From Sneathiella sedimenti (GTDB lineage: Bacteria > Pseudomonadota > Alphaproteobacteria > Sneathiellales > Sneathiellaceae), in contig NZ_JAFLNC010000005.1 of NCBI RefSeq assembly GCF_017313765.1, positions 1 to 64,000 of the forward strand: a DNA stretch of 64,000 bases. The letters are read 5' to 3'. Below are positions 18,525-28,500 of this stretch, in pieces (within the stretch, counting starts at the first letter, position 1; every line of letters starts with the position of its first letter). Below the pieces are notes generated by a model that searched no databases, was not told the origin of the DNA, and worked only from the letters and a program-made list of their open reading frames with translations. The translations under genes were made by a program, and so were the position numbers.

Positions 18525-19340
18525 TTAGGCGCGCCATTTCAGGAAGTATTTCTCGGCCCGCCCAATGATCCAGGCGAAAATCAGCCCGAGACAGGAAAGA
18601 ATGGCAACGCCGGTAATCAGCTGGTCCGTCGCCATCAGGCTGCCGGCGATCAGGATATAGGCGCCGATCCCGTATTCCGCCGCGATCATTTCCGCCGCAA
18701 CCAGCAGGATGATGGCGATGGCCGCGGAAATCCGTGTGCCGGAAAGAATGGCGGGCAGGGCGCCCGGCAGGATGACCTTGCGGATGATCGACATTCGCGT
18801 AAGGCCGAAGGACTGGCCCATGCGGATCAGGCCGCGGTCCACATTGTCGATGCCGCCATAGGTCGCGATAACCGTCGGGAAGAAGGTGCCGAACAGGATG
18901 GTAGCAACCTTTGATCCCTCGCCAATGCCGAACCAGATGATGAACAGCGGCAGAAGCGCGATTTTCGGGATCGGGAAGATCGCCGAGACAAGCGGTTGCA
19001 GGCCCGACCGGGCAATCGAGAACAGCCCGATCAGGGTGCCGACAATGATGCCGAGCATGGTGCCCGAGAACCAACCGATCAACAGCCGCTGCAGCGAGGC
19101 TGCGAGATGCTGCCAGAGAAGCCCCGTGTTCACGAGGTTCATGAAGGCCTCGAACGCCTCCGACGGGGCAGGCAGGATCAGCGGGCTGATAAAGCCGGTG
19201 CGACATCCCCATTCCCAGAAGGCGATCAGGCCGATAAAGACGATGGGCGCGACAATTTTCTTGGGACGCGGCAAGAAGCCGCCACCCCGGAAGGGAACCG
19301 GTTTTCCGGTCAGTGTGTCTTCGACGGATTTATCGCTCAT
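18525..19340 (-). CDS. ABC transporter permease, NitT/TauT (SsuC-like) type
   Basis: The 271-residue integral membrane protein has about six helices and a BPD-transport motif SFGLTRMSIIRKVILPGALPAILSGTRI, the EAA loop that contacts the ATPase. It belongs to the nitrate/sulfonate/taurine/pyrimidine-precursor permease family. The ATG at 19340 overlaps the end of the ATPase gene by 11 bp with a GGAG ribosome binding site inside that gene, showing translational coupling. An upstream frame to 19373 is not needed. Substrate cannot be read from the permease. Confidence 0.92.
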   Translation of the reverse strand: MSDKSVEDTLTGKPVPFRGGGFLPRPKKIVAPIVFIGLIAFWEWGCRTGFISPLILPAPSEAFEAFMNLVNTGLLWQHLAASLQRLLIGWFSGTMLGIIVGTLIGLFSIARSGLQPLVSAIFPIPKIALLPLFIIWFGIGEGSKVATILFGTFFPTVIATYGGIDNVDRGLIRMGQSFGLTRMSIIRKVILPGALPAILSGTRISAAIAIILLVAAEMIAAEYGIGAYILIAGSLMATDQLITGVAILSCLGLIFAWIIGRAEKYFLKWRA

Positions 19341-20100
19341 CCACAAGCTCCATATCGGCGGCGCGGGCCTCATCGCGCATCAGGTTCCAGAGACGTTTCT
19401 GAATGGCTTCCAGCTCCAGATTTTCACTGGTCCGGTCACTTAGCGGCATGGCAATCTCGACGATATCGCGGATTTCTCCGGGACGGCGGGACAGCACGAC
19501 AATCTTGTGGCCGAGCCGGACCGCTTCCGCAAGGTTATGGGTGACGTAGGCGGCGGTATAGTTTTCCTTCTCCCAGAGATCGACGAGATCATCCATGAGA
19601 AGCTCCCGCGTCTGGGAATCGAGGGCGGACAGCGGCTCATCCATCAGCAGGACGGCGGGCCGGACGGAGAGGGCGCGGGCAATGGCGACGCGCTGTTTCA
19701 TGCCGCCGGACAGCTGCCGGGGATAGGCCTTCCTGAAATCGCTCAGTTTCGTGCGGGCAAGCACATCGGCAATGATCTCCTCGCGGGCGGCGGCATCGAG
19801 GGGGTGGTTCTCCAGCACGAGGCTGATATTCCCCTCCACCGTGCGCCAGGGAAGGAGCGCGAAATCCTGGAAGATATAGGTAAGCGGGTTGAGGCAGTCT
19901 GCCGGCGGATCGCCGAGTTGCAGCACCTCGCCCGACGCGGGGCGCTCCAGCCCGCCGATCATGCGGAGCAGGGTTGACTTCCCGCAGCCGGACGGCCCGA
20001 TGATGCAGACAATCTGCCCCTGCTTGATATCAAGATTGATATCGCGAAGGACCTCAACCTCATCGTAACGGTGCGTGATATTGCGAAGATTGAGGTCCAT
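19330..20100 (-). CDS. ABC transporter ATPase, NitT/TauT type
   Basis: From the ATG at 20100 the product is 256 residues with Walker A GPSGCGKST, Q-loop FQDFALLPW, signature LSGGMKQR, Walker B VLLMDEP and the switch His in VTHNLAEA. It energises the permease encoded next. Family members of this subgroup import sulfonates, nitrate, taurine or thiamine precursors. The 31 codons upstream of 20100 overlap the substrate-binding gene and are not likely translated. The gap to the binding-protein stop is 7 bp. Confidence 0.93.
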   Translation of the reverse strand: MDLNLRNITHRYDEVEVLRDINLDIKQGQIVCIIGPSGCGKSTLLRMIGGLERPASGEVLQLGDPPADCLNPLTYIFQDFALLPWRTVEGNISLVLENHPLDAAAREEIIADVLARTKLSDFRKAYPRQLSGGMKQRVAIARALSVRPAVLLMDEPLSALDSQTRELLMDDLVDLWEKENYTAAYVTHNLAEAVRLGHKIVVLSRRPGEIRDIVEIAMPLSDRTSENLELEAIQKRLWNLMRDEARAADMELVDER

Positions 20101-20107
20101 CGGCTGA

Positions 20108-21142
20108 TCAGAACGTCTCGACGAAGTTACTGTTGACCAGCGTCTCGATCGTGATGTCTTCCTTGACAAGGCCTTCCGCCTTGAACCAGTCAAGCTGGTC
20201 CTGAATATTCGTCAGGTTAAGGGCAGCGTCCTTGTTGACGCGCATCGCACCGTTGCGGATGGACGGGCCGGCCTTTTCGATCGGCTGGTCGGCATACACA
20301 TATTTATGGATCAGTGCCACCATGGCGGTGGCACCTTCCTCGCCTTCGCTCTTGTCGACAAGGGCGGCATTGAAGTCATCCGCGCCCCTGGAGAAAGCTT
20401 TGAGGAAGCGCTTGGCGAGGTCGGGCTTGGTCTCGGCAATTTCAGTCGAGGTAAAGACCGTCGTTACCTGATAGTCGGGGATATAGTCGGCAACCATACC
20501 GATCTGCATAACGGCGCCGCCTTTCAACAGGGCCTTGGCGATATGCGGCACGATGGTCCAGCTGTCGACCTGTCCGGATTTGAGCGCCCCGATAACCGCG
20601 CCAACCTTCTGCAGCGGTACAAGCTTCATGTCCGCGGTGGAGAACCCTTCCTTCTCGGCGATCTTGGAGGCCATATAATGGAAGGAGGAGCCGGCCTGCG
20701 TGATGCCGAAGCTCCGGCCTTTCAGTTTTTCCGGGCTGGTGATGCCCTCATCATAGGCCGCCTTGGAGACGAGAATGATCTGGCCGTCAATGCCGGGCTC
20801 TTCCTGCAACGCGCCACCAATCACCTTGATCGCGCCCTTTTCCGCGAGGTTGATCAATCCGCCGGAAATCGCAGTGATGCCGAAATCCACATCACCCGAG
20901 GCAATGGCAACGGCCATCGGCTGTGCAGCCTGGAAGAACTTGAACTCGACTTCCAGACCTTCGTCCGTGAAATAGCCTTTCTCGAATGCGACGAAGCTCG
21001 GCGCATGCGAAGTGAAGCGGAGCGCGCCGACCGTGATCTTGTCTGCGGCAGCAGCGGTGAGGGCGGTGCCCCCGAAGGCAGTGAGGGCCACAAGGCTGCC
21101 CAGAACCGCTTTTTTAAACGACCGTCTTGATAGCGACATCAT
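20108..21142 (-). CDS. ABC transporter substrate-binding protein, NMT1/SsuA-like
   Basis: The 344-residue exported protein has a signal peptide (RRSFKKAVLGSLVALTAFGG ending in an Ala-rich AAAA cut region), then a periplasmic binding fold beginning ITVGALRFTSHAPSFVAFEKGYF, the usual start of the NitT/TauT binding family. It is the first gene of a binding protein-ATPase-permease operon, with gntR just beyond. GGGAGGA lies before the double Met start. Candidate ligands in this family include sulfonates, nitrate and pyrimidine precursors; the sequence alone does not choose between them. Confidence 0.9.
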   Translation of the reverse strand: MMSLSRRSFKKAVLGSLVALTAFGGTALTAAAADKITVGALRFTSHAPSFVAFEKGYFTDEGLEVEFKFFQAAQPMAVAIASGDVDFGITAISGGLINLAEKGAIKVIGGALQEEPGIDGQIILVSKAAYDEGITSPEKLKGRSFGITQAGSSFHYMASKIAEKEGFSTADMKLVPLQKVGAVIGALKSGQVDSWTIVPHIAKALLKGGAVMQIGMVADYIPDYQVTTVFTSTEIAETKPDLAKRFLKAFSRGADDFNAALVDKSEGEEGATAMVALIHKYVYADQPIEKAGPSIRNGAMRVNKDAALNLTNIQDQLDWFKAEGLVKEDITIETLVNSNFVETF

Positions 21143-21240
21143 GGAATTATTCCTCCCGAAAGGACTGATATAGGTGTCTTGAAAATTTGGCCTCTATCTA
21201 CGAGGTTAAGCCGCCGCGAGTCAATTCATAAACTGCGGCT

Positions 21241-22371
21241 CTATTGCCCGGCAATCCAGCTTTTCTCGACCTGAAATTTCTGATTGAGACAGACAATATC
21301 AGCGCGGTAGCCTCTGGCGATCAGGCCATGAGATCGAGAGAGTCCGAGGAACTCCGCCGGAACTGCCGTCGCCATCTGGATGGCCTCCTCCAGCGGAAGG
21401 TCCAGCAGGGTAACGGCATTGCGAACAGCCGACGTCATATCAAGGGCGGAGCCGGCCAGTGTTCCATCCTTGGTGGTCAAGCGACCATCCTTGAGGGTGA
21501 TTTCCCTATTCCCCAACATCAGGCGGGTTGCCTGGGTGTCGATGGTGGACATGGCGTCGGTGACCAGCATCATGCGATCGAGGCCCTTCGCCGCGATGGC
21601 AACTTTCAAGGTTGCCGGATGGACATGATACCCGTCATTGATAAAGCCGCAGTAACAGTCGGAGCAGGTGAGGGCCGCCCCGATCAGGCCGGGTTCGCGA
21701 CTCTCCATCGGGGGCATGGCGTTATAGAGATGGGTAACGCCGGTCAGGCCCGCGGCAATAGCAGCCTGCATTTCGTCGAAACTGGCGGTGCTATGTCCGG
21801 CGGAGACATGCACGCCTTTTTCCGATAGCTCCCGAATAATGGTGGTTGGCACTTTTTCAGGCGCAAGAGTGACGAGCACCTTGCCGAGATCGCCCGCGGT
21901 CACCAGATCGACAAAGCGGTCATCGACGGTGCGGATATGCACCTCCTCATGGACGCCCTTACGCGCCGCATTCAGATAGGGGCCTTCAAAATGTAGGCCG
22001 AGAATACCGGGCATGCCTGTCGCGATTGCCTCCCGGATCAGGCCTGCAACCCGTTCCATCGTCTCCCAGCTATCGGTGATCAGGGTCGGCAGCATCGCCG
22101 TGGTGCCGTACTTTCGGTGGGCGGCGGCAATGGTTGCGATATCGGCGAGGGATTTCGCCTCGTTCAGCAGTATCCCGCCGCCGCCATTCACCTGCGTATC
22201 GATAAAACCGGGGACGAGGCGCCGTCCGTCAAGATTTTCACATTCATAGTCAGCCGGGCATTCCGCTTCCCGGCAGATACCGGCGATCTGTCCATCCTCG
22301 ATCAAAAGCGCGAGTTCATCCTGCCAGCTATGGCCTGTCAGGATTTCCGCGTTCATGAGTGCCTTTTTCAT
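21241..22371 (-). CDS. nagA: N-acetylglucosamine-6-phosphate deacetylase
   Basis: The 376-residue amidohydrolase has the NagA landmarks: PGFIDTQVNGGGGILLNE near residue 55, a metal Glu in LGLHFEGPYLNAARKGVH, HVSAGHSTAS, GVTHLYNAMPPM and the catalytic Asp in MLVTDAMS. It converts GlcNAc-6-phosphate to glucosamine-6-phosphate and acetate in the cytosol. The start overlaps the nagK stop by 4 bp (ATGA), so the kinase product feeds this enzyme directly. No glucosamine-6-phosphate deaminase is in the window. Confidence 0.95.
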   Translation of the reverse strand: MKKALMNAEILTGHSWQDELALLIEDGQIAGICREAECPADYECENLDGRRLVPGFIDTQVNGGGGILLNEAKSLADIATIAAAHRKYGTTAMLPTLITDSWETMERVAGLIREAIATGMPGILGLHFEGPYLNAARKGVHEEVHIRTVDDRFVDLVTAGDLGKVLVTLAPEKVPTTIIRELSEKGVHVSAGHSTASFDEMQAAIAAGLTGVTHLYNAMPPMESREPGLIGAALTCSDCYCGFINDGYHVHPATLKVAIAAKGLDRMMLVTDAMSTIDTQATRLMLGNREITLKDGRLTTKDGTLAGSALDMTSAVRNAVTLLDLPLEEAIQMATAVPAEFLGLSRSHGLIARGYRADIVCLNQKFQVEKSWIAGQ

Positions 22372-23279
22372 ATGCGAACCTTTCCGGTCTTGTTGATAAG
22401 CCCGGTCCGGTTGTTGATCAGCCGGAGCGCCCCGTCAAAAACGTCCCCCCGGGCTTGCGCCTCATAGCGGCCATAGGCCTTGTCGAGCCAGGGTCGGATC
22501 GGTTCGGCAAAGCCGCCGATATGGTGAATCTCGCCCACGCCCCGCTTGACGAGCGCGCGGATAAGCTGGTTGACCTCCTTGGCGACGGTAAGCACAAGGT
22601 TCTTTGCGACCTCATCTTCCGCATGGGCATGTTCAATGACGATGGCGGCAAGCGCCCCGTAATCAGCGGGCTTCGCCGTGCGTGCCCAACGGGACACCTC
22701 CGCCGGATGGATCCCGACCTCGGCCAGCAGTTTCTTGCAGAAAGGTGAGGAGGGAAGAATATTGTCATAGGCCTGCAACGCGCGGCGGACAGCAAGATGC
22801 CCCAGGCGGGCGCCCGACCCCTGGTCAGACACCGGAAAGCCCCAGCCGCCAATATAGAATTTTTCCTTCCCTTTGACCGCGAAGCCACAGGATCCGGTGC
22901 CGGTGATCAGCAGGCCGCCATCCCCACCGGCGAAGGCGCCCAATTGGGCGACAAAGGCATCCGTTTCCGCCGTCATGGAGGCGAAGGGGTGAGGCGTGCG
23001 CAGAAACTCCTTGCGCCGTTCAGTCTCGACCAGGCCTGCCATGGCGAAGCCGGCATGCAGGCGGGAAAGCGGGATTGTCGGTCCGTCCAGCTTGGCCAGC
23101 GCATCGCGGGTCGCACGGAAAATCTCACTCAGCACGGCTTCCAGGCCAAGCGAGGCATTGGCGGGGCCGCCCCAACCCTCGCAGAGCAGTTGGCCATCCT
23201 CATCAAAAAGCCGCACCCGGCAACTGGTGCCGCCACAATCCGCCGCCAGATAAACAGGTGTTTCATCGGATGCTTTCAT
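22368..23279 (-). CDS. nagK: N-acetylglucosamine kinase (BadF/BcrA ATPase family)
   Basis: The 303-residue protein has the ASKHA phosphate-1 motif LAADCGGTSCRVRLFD at the N-terminus, a GGLLITGTGSCGFAV phosphate-2 region and VSDQGSGARLGHLAVRRAL, matching the eukaryotic-type NAGK/BadF family. Upstream of nagA with a 4-bp overlap, it most likely phosphorylates cytosolic GlcNAc, which points to peptidoglycan or chitin-derived amino sugar recycling without a PTS. GGGAGG lies 13 nt before the ATG. Other sugar or glucosamine kinase activity is possible. Confidence 0.88.
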   Translation of the reverse strand: MKASDETPVYLAADCGGTSCRVRLFDEDGQLLCEGWGGPANASLGLEAVLSEIFRATRDALAKLDGPTIPLSRLHAGFAMAGLVETERRKEFLRTPHPFASMTAETDAFVAQLGAFAGGDGGLLITGTGSCGFAVKGKEKFYIGGWGFPVSDQGSGARLGHLAVRRALQAYDNILPSSPFCKKLLAEVGIHPAEVSRWARTAKPADYGALAAIVIEHAHAEDEVAKNLVLTVAKEVNQLIRALVKRGVGEIHHIGGFAEPIRPWLDKAYGRYEAQARGDVFDGALRLINNRTGLINKTGKVRI

Positions 23280-23381
23280 GAAGTGCCGCTAGCCTCCCTA
23301 ACTTAAAGAAAATTCTTATTCCCTTTGTTCCAAAATGAAATTCGGTCCCGGGCTTTGTGTCTATAGTATTGCGCTAAGTAA

Positions 23382-24608
<1,227 letters not shown>

Positions 24609-24614
24609 CGATCC

Positions 24615-26189
24615 CTACCAGACGCCGAAATAGATGCCGCGTTTTTTCGCGGTATCCGTCTTCTTCTCGATCTCTGCATGGGACGTCGTCGTGCGATTGC
24701 GCCGGTGACGGAGCCATTGATTGAGCCGCTCTTCCATCTCGGCACGGATTTCCTTATGCAAATCGCTGGTGCCTAGATCAATCAGCTCATCCGGGTCTTT
24801 CTGCAGGTCGAAAAGCTGCGGCCGGAACATGTCATAGGAGATATATTTCCAGCGCTCGGTCCGGAGCATATAGGCGCGCGCATGATCCGGTGAAAGCTCC
24901 AGCGACAGACGTGCGCCGCGCCAGGAATAGTCCGCCTCGCTTATCACGAAATCGCGCCATTCGGAGCTGTTGTCTCCCTCGAGCAGCGGCAGAAAGGATT
25001 TTCCTTCCAGCACATGGGGTTTAGCCTCCCCACCGAGCGCCTCGATAAAGGTTGGAATAAGGTCAATCGCCTCGATCAGCGCGTGAAGCTCGCTGCCGCG
25101 TGTGGAATTGCACGCACTGTCCGGATTGGAGACGATCATCGGGATACGGACGCTTTCCTCATGGAACATCTCCTTCTCGCCGAGCCAGTGGTCGCCGAGA
25201 TAGTCCCCGTGATCGCTGGTCAGGACAATCATCGTATCGTCGAGCCGGCCCTGTTCCTCGAGAAAGGTCATCAGCCGGCCGATGTGATCGTCAATTTCCG
25301 TGATCAGGCCCATATAGGCAGGAATGACATGACGGCGTTTTGTCTCGTCGGAGAAATTGACGCTTTCCTCATGCTTCATAAATGCCTCGATCACCGGATG
25401 CGGGTCTTCCCTTTCCCTCTCGCCGCGGTTGGCGGCGATCACATCCGACTCCGAATACATATTGTGATACGGGGCGGGTGCGATATAGGGCCAGTGCGGC
25501 TTGATATAGCTGAGGTGCAGGCACCAGGGTGTCTCCCCCAACTCGGTGATCTTCTGCATGGCCCGGTCGGTCATATAGGCGGTCTCCGAATGCGCCTTGT
25601 CCACCCGGGCGGGCAGATGGGTATTACGGAGATACCAGCCACTGACCACGTTCTCCGTTTCATCCACGCCGGAATTTGCATAGGTATGCCAGGGATTGTC
25701 GCCGACATACCCGTTGTCCCGGAGATAGACGTTATAGGCAAGGTTCGGGTCGGTGAAGGCGTCGGGATGCAGGCCGTCGTCGCGCTCCCAGGGTTCAAAG
25801 CCGCATTCGGCGGCGAGGACGCCCTGAACGCTGCTCCTGTCGATGCCGAGGCGCTTCATTCCCTCGATATCGGCGGCCATATGGGTCTTGCCGACCAGCC
25901 CGGCGGAAACCCCGAGGTCGCGCATGTGATCGCCCAGTGTCGGCTCGCCTACTTTAAGCGGGACGCCATTATAGGTCGCGCCATGGGACTGCACATAGCG
26001 CCCGGTATAGAAGGACATGCGCGAGGACCCGCACACCGGCGCCTGGCAAAAGCTGTTGGTGAACCGGACACCGCGCGCCGCCAGGGCGTCGATATTCGGG
26101 GTCTTGATGGTCGGATGGCCGGTGCAGGCGAGATAGTCCCACCGCAGCTGGTCACACATGATGAAGAGGATGTTTTTTACGCTGCCCAT
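24615..26189 (-). CDS. Sulfatase / phosphonate monoester hydrolase-like enzyme
   Basis: The 524-residue alkaline-phosphatase-superfamily protein opens with NILFIMCDQLRWDYL (metal Asp D13) and has the nucleophile motif APVCGSSRMSFYTGRY, where C53 would be matured to formylglycine and R57 is the conserved Arg. The motif is C-G-S-S-R rather than the textbook C-x-P/A-x-R, so the position before Arg+1 is Ser. TSDHGDYLGDH supplies further metal ligands. No signal peptide, so the enzyme is cytosolic; similarity of layout is greatest to phosphonate monoester hydrolases. Substrate unknown. It converges on pobA with 6 bp between stops. Confidence 0.88.
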   Translation of the reverse strand: MGSVKNILFIMCDQLRWDYLACTGHPTIKTPNIDALAARGVRFTNSFCQAPVCGSSRMSFYTGRYVQSHGATYNGVPLKVGEPTLGDHMRDLGVSAGLVGKTHMAADIEGMKRLGIDRSSVQGVLAAECGFEPWERDDGLHPDAFTDPNLAYNVYLRDNGYVGDNPWHTYANSGVDETENVVSGWYLRNTHLPARVDKAHSETAYMTDRAMQKITELGETPWCLHLSYIKPHWPYIAPAPYHNMYSESDVIAANRGEREREDPHPVIEAFMKHEESVNFSDETKRRHVIPAYMGLITEIDDHIGRLMTFLEEQGRLDDTMIVLTSDHGDYLGDHWLGEKEMFHEESVRIPMIVSNPDSACNSTRGSELHALIEAIDLIPTFIEALGGEAKPHVLEGKSFLPLLEGDNSSEWRDFVISEADYSWRGARLSLELSPDHARAYMLRTERWKYISYDMFRPQLFDLQKDPDELIDLGTSDLHKEIRAEMEERLNQWLRHRRNRTTTSHAEIEKKTDTAKKRGIYFGVW

Positions 26190-26223
26190 GTCTTTTCGTT
26201 TCTTGTCTTTATTATGTGCTTTC

Positions 26224-26610
26224 TCAGATTACCGGGTCATCCAGCCGGTCCATGTAAAAGGAGACATATCCCTTGATGTCGAGCATTTCCTCAAAAGGAT
26301 CTTCATAGGACCAGGCGAGATTATTCTCGATCCCGAAATTCCAGTAGCTCGCCATGCCCTTATAGGGACAATAGGTATCCTTGTCCGACATGGTGGCGAG
26401 ATCGAGACGGACATCCTCGGGCGGGAAATAAACCACTGGCGGATAGTCTCCCTCGCGCAGGATAATGGCGCGCCGACTGCGGGCGAGGACTTTATCCTGC
26501 AGGGTCGCGACAAATTCCCGATCCGGACTTTCCAGGACAATTCGATAGTCCGGGTTCTTGGCAAAACCGGGGGATGGTTCGGCGGCGCCAGGGGTTACTT
26601 CCGTTTCCAT
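26224..26610 (-). CDS. DUF427 domain protein
   Basis: The 128-residue protein matches DUF427: RAIILREGDYPPVVYFPPEDV, then DKDTYCPYKGMASYW and the tail IKGYVSFYMDRLDDPVI. The Cys-Pro-Tyr-Lys-Gly motif is characteristic of this beta-tent fold family, whose biochemical function is not established. The ATG at 26610 has GGAGAC a few bases upstream; upstream codons to 26667 are not needed. It lies 34 bp upstream of the sulfatase on the same strand, so the two may be co-transcribed. Confidence 0.9.
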   Translation of the reverse strand: METEVTPGAAEPSPGFAKNPDYRIVLESPDREFVATLQDKVLARSRRAIILREGDYPPVVYFPPEDVRLDLATMSDKDTYCPYKGMASYWNFGIENNLAWSYEDPFEEMLDIKGYVSFYMDRLDDPVI

Positions 26611-26685
26611 AATTATGTCTCCGTTATAATTTGCGGGACGGGCGGTCAGTATGGCCGTGCTTTTCACCGGAACACAAGGGTGTTT

Positions 26686-27372
26686 TTACCGGTCTTTTGC
26701 GGGAACCGGGCCGGTAAGGTCGCTCGGCGCGTGCAGGGTCATCTTCTCGTCCGTCATCGGATGGTGAAATTCAAGTCTCTCCGCATGGAGTTGCAGCCGC
26801 CCGGCACGCTTGCGAATGGCCGGGCTCGCGTAAAACCGGTCGCCGAGGATGGCGTGGCCGATCGCGGCGCAATGCAGGCGGAGTTGATGGGTGCGGCCGG
26901 TCTTCGGATATAATGCCAGCAGGGTCGCATCCGGCAGGCGTTCCAGTACAGTCCAGCAGGTGAGGGAGGGTTTGCCGTTCTCCCTGTCGATTTTCTGCAA
27001 CGGGCGGTTCGGCCAGTCGACCGCGAGCGGAAGATCGATCTCGCCTGCATCCAGCCGCAGCGGGCCATCGACCCAGGCGAGATAGCGTTTTTGAACCTTT
27101 CGCTCGGCAAACAGGAGGCTGAGCCGGCGGTGCGCCTCCGCCCCCTTGCCGAACAGTAGGATGCCGGAGGTGTCCATATCCAGCCGGTGAACGGTGCGCG
27201 CATTGCGATCATGCGCCTTCGCCCGCGCCTCCGCGCAGTCGCTCAAATGGTCACCCCGACCGGGCACAGAGAGAAGGCCGCTTGGCTTGTTCAGCGCCAG
27301 CAGATGTTCATCCTCAAAAAGGATGTCGCGGGCGTGCGGTTGTGGCGGGTTATAGTCGGGTGTCGGTGTCAC
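26686..27372 (-). CDS. RluA-family pseudouridine synthase
   Basis: The 228-residue protein has the RluA catalytic motif HRLDMDTSGILLF (catalytic Asp) near residue 62, ALNKPSGLLSVPG near the N-terminus and PKTGRTHQLRLHCAAIGHAILGD near 160. It isomerises uridine in rRNA or tRNA. There is no S4 domain, as in RluA itself rather than RluC/D. The start is GTG, 4 bp after the gdx stop on the same strand, so expression may partly depend on the guanidine-responsive transcript upstream. Confidence 0.92.
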   Translation of the reverse strand: MTPTPDYNPPQPHARDILFEDEHLLALNKPSGLLSVPGRGDHLSDCAEARAKAHDRNARTVHRLDMDTSGILLFGKGAEAHRRLSLLFAERKVQKRYLAWVDGPLRLDAGEIDLPLAVDWPNRPLQKIDRENGKPSLTCWTVLERLPDATLLALYPKTGRTHQLRLHCAAIGHAILGDRFYASPAIRKRAGRLQLHAERLEFHHPMTDEKMTLHAPSDLTGPVPAKDR

Positions 27373-27376
27373 GAGG

Positions 27377-27697
27377 TCAGGCGTCCGACGACATGTTCAT
27401 CAGCACCAGACCGGAAACGATCAGCAGCGCGGCGATCACCCGCATCGGGCTTGCCAGTTCGCCAAGCACGAAAACCCCGACGAGGAATGCCCCGACCGCG
27501 CCGATCCCCGTCCACACCGTGTAGGCTGTGCCGAGCGGCAGGGCGCGCATGGCCAGCGACAGCAACGCGAAGCTCGCGATCATGGTGACGATGGTGACGA
27601 TACTGGGCGTGAGGCGGGAAAATCCTTCCGACTGCTTCATCGAGTAGGCCCAAATAATTTCAAGAATGCCGGCGGCGACAAGGTAGATCCAGGCCAT
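27377..27697 (-). CDS. gdx: Guanidinium exporter of the SMR family
   Basis: The 106-residue protein has four transmembrane helices and closely follows the SugE/Gdx pattern: AAGILEIIWAYSMKQSEGFSRLTPS with the central E13 that binds guanidinium and protons, then GTAYTVWTGIGAVGAF and LGELASPMRV. Gdx proteins work as dual-topology dimers in the inner membrane, exporting guanidinium for protons. The identification is reinforced by the guanidine-II riboswitch directly upstream. AAGGAG precedes the ATG at 27697. Confidence 0.95.
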   Translation of the reverse strand: MAWIYLVAAGILEIIWAYSMKQSEGFSRLTPSIVTIVTMIASFALLSLAMRALPLGTAYTVWTGIGAVGAFLVGVFVLGELASPMRVIAALLIVSGLVLMNMSSDA

Positions 27698-27701
27698 TTC
27701 T

Positions 27702-27761
27702 TGGCTCCTTCAAATGGCCGGGTCGTCCCGGAAATCACGTAAGCTGCAAGGGTCGTCCCTT
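27702..27761 (-). promoter_or_regulatory. Guanidine-II (mini-ykkC) riboswitch controlling gdx
   Basis: On the minus strand two hairpins carry identical ACGA loops: AAGGG-ACGA-CCCTT (27748-27761) and CCGGG-ACGA-CCCGG (27718-27731), separated by a 16-nt linker. This is the exact architecture of the guanidine-II class: paired small stem-loops with ACGR loops that dimerise around guanidinium. The gdx Shine-Dalgarno (27705-27710) lies 7 nt past the second hairpin, fitting translational control in which ligand frees the ribosome binding site. Confidence 0.95.
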
Positions 27762-27816
27762 TCCCCGCCTAGATAATATATGAGGCGGGGGCACGCAAGG
27801 GGAATCGGCGACAGGC

Positions 27817-28500
27817 TCAGCCGCGCTCCAGCCTCGCCGCATTGACCATCTGCCGGGTCTTGAAGCCGAGATCTTCATAAACCCGGATTGCCCGCACATT
27901 GGTGGAGAAAACATGGAGATAAGGCGTCTCGCCCCGGTCCAGGATTCGCTCCGCCACCCGGATGCAGAGCGCATGGGCGAGGCCACGGCCGAGATGATCG
28001 GGATGGGTGCATACGCCGCTTATCTCGGTATACCCCGGATGCTTGAAGCGTTCCCCCGCCATAGCGATGAGCTTGCCGTCCTCCTTCACGCCCCAATAGT
28101 CCCCGAGAAGACGGGTGTCACGAAGGTAGGGGCCGGGCCTTGTCAGCAGTGCCAGCGCCAGCATATCCTCCGCATCCGCGTCGGTCAGCTTCTCGATATG
28201 AGGGATGTTCTTCCGCGATGCCGCCAGCTTCTGCAGCACCATCTGGTTTCCTTTTCCGGCCATTGCCGCGCGGATCCCGTCGGGCAGGATGATGGGGGCT
28301 ACCTGTATAAGGAAAAGATTGCCATTGTCCGGCATGACCCGGGCGAGAGAGGCCAGGCTGGCGGCGCTGTCGTCTTTGGTGCCGGCAAATATGCTTACCT
28401 CCTGTCGGAAACGCCGGGCGGCCTCATCGCCGACCGCAAATGCCGTGTGGCTGGTGGAGAGGGAATGCCAGATCGGCCGGTCAAGTATATGACTATCCAT
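27817..28500 (-). CDS. GNAT-family N-acetyltransferase
   Basis: The 227-residue protein has a C-terminal GNAT domain with GVCTHPDHLGRGLAHALC, the acetyl-CoA pyrophosphate loop (pattern R/QxxGxG/A), and YLHVFSTNVRAIRVYEDLGF, the closing strand-helix. The N-terminal half resembles the FR47-like subgroup. The ATG at 28500 overlaps the marR stop by 8 bp and has GGAGGGACAGG upstream, so it is coupled to marR; the frame running to 28533 is not required. The acceptor substrate is unknown. Confidence 0.88.
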   Translation of the reverse strand: MDSHILDRPIWHSLSTSHTAFAVGDEAARRFRQEVSIFAGTKDDSAASLASLARVMPDNGNLFLIQVAPIILPDGIRAAMAGKGNQMVLQKLAASRKNIPHIEKLTDADAEDMLALALLTRPGPYLRDTRLLGDYWGVKEDGKLIAMAGERFKHPGYTEISGVCTHPDHLGRGLAHALCIRVAERILDRGETPYLHVFSTNVRAIRVYEDLGFKTRQMVNAARLERG

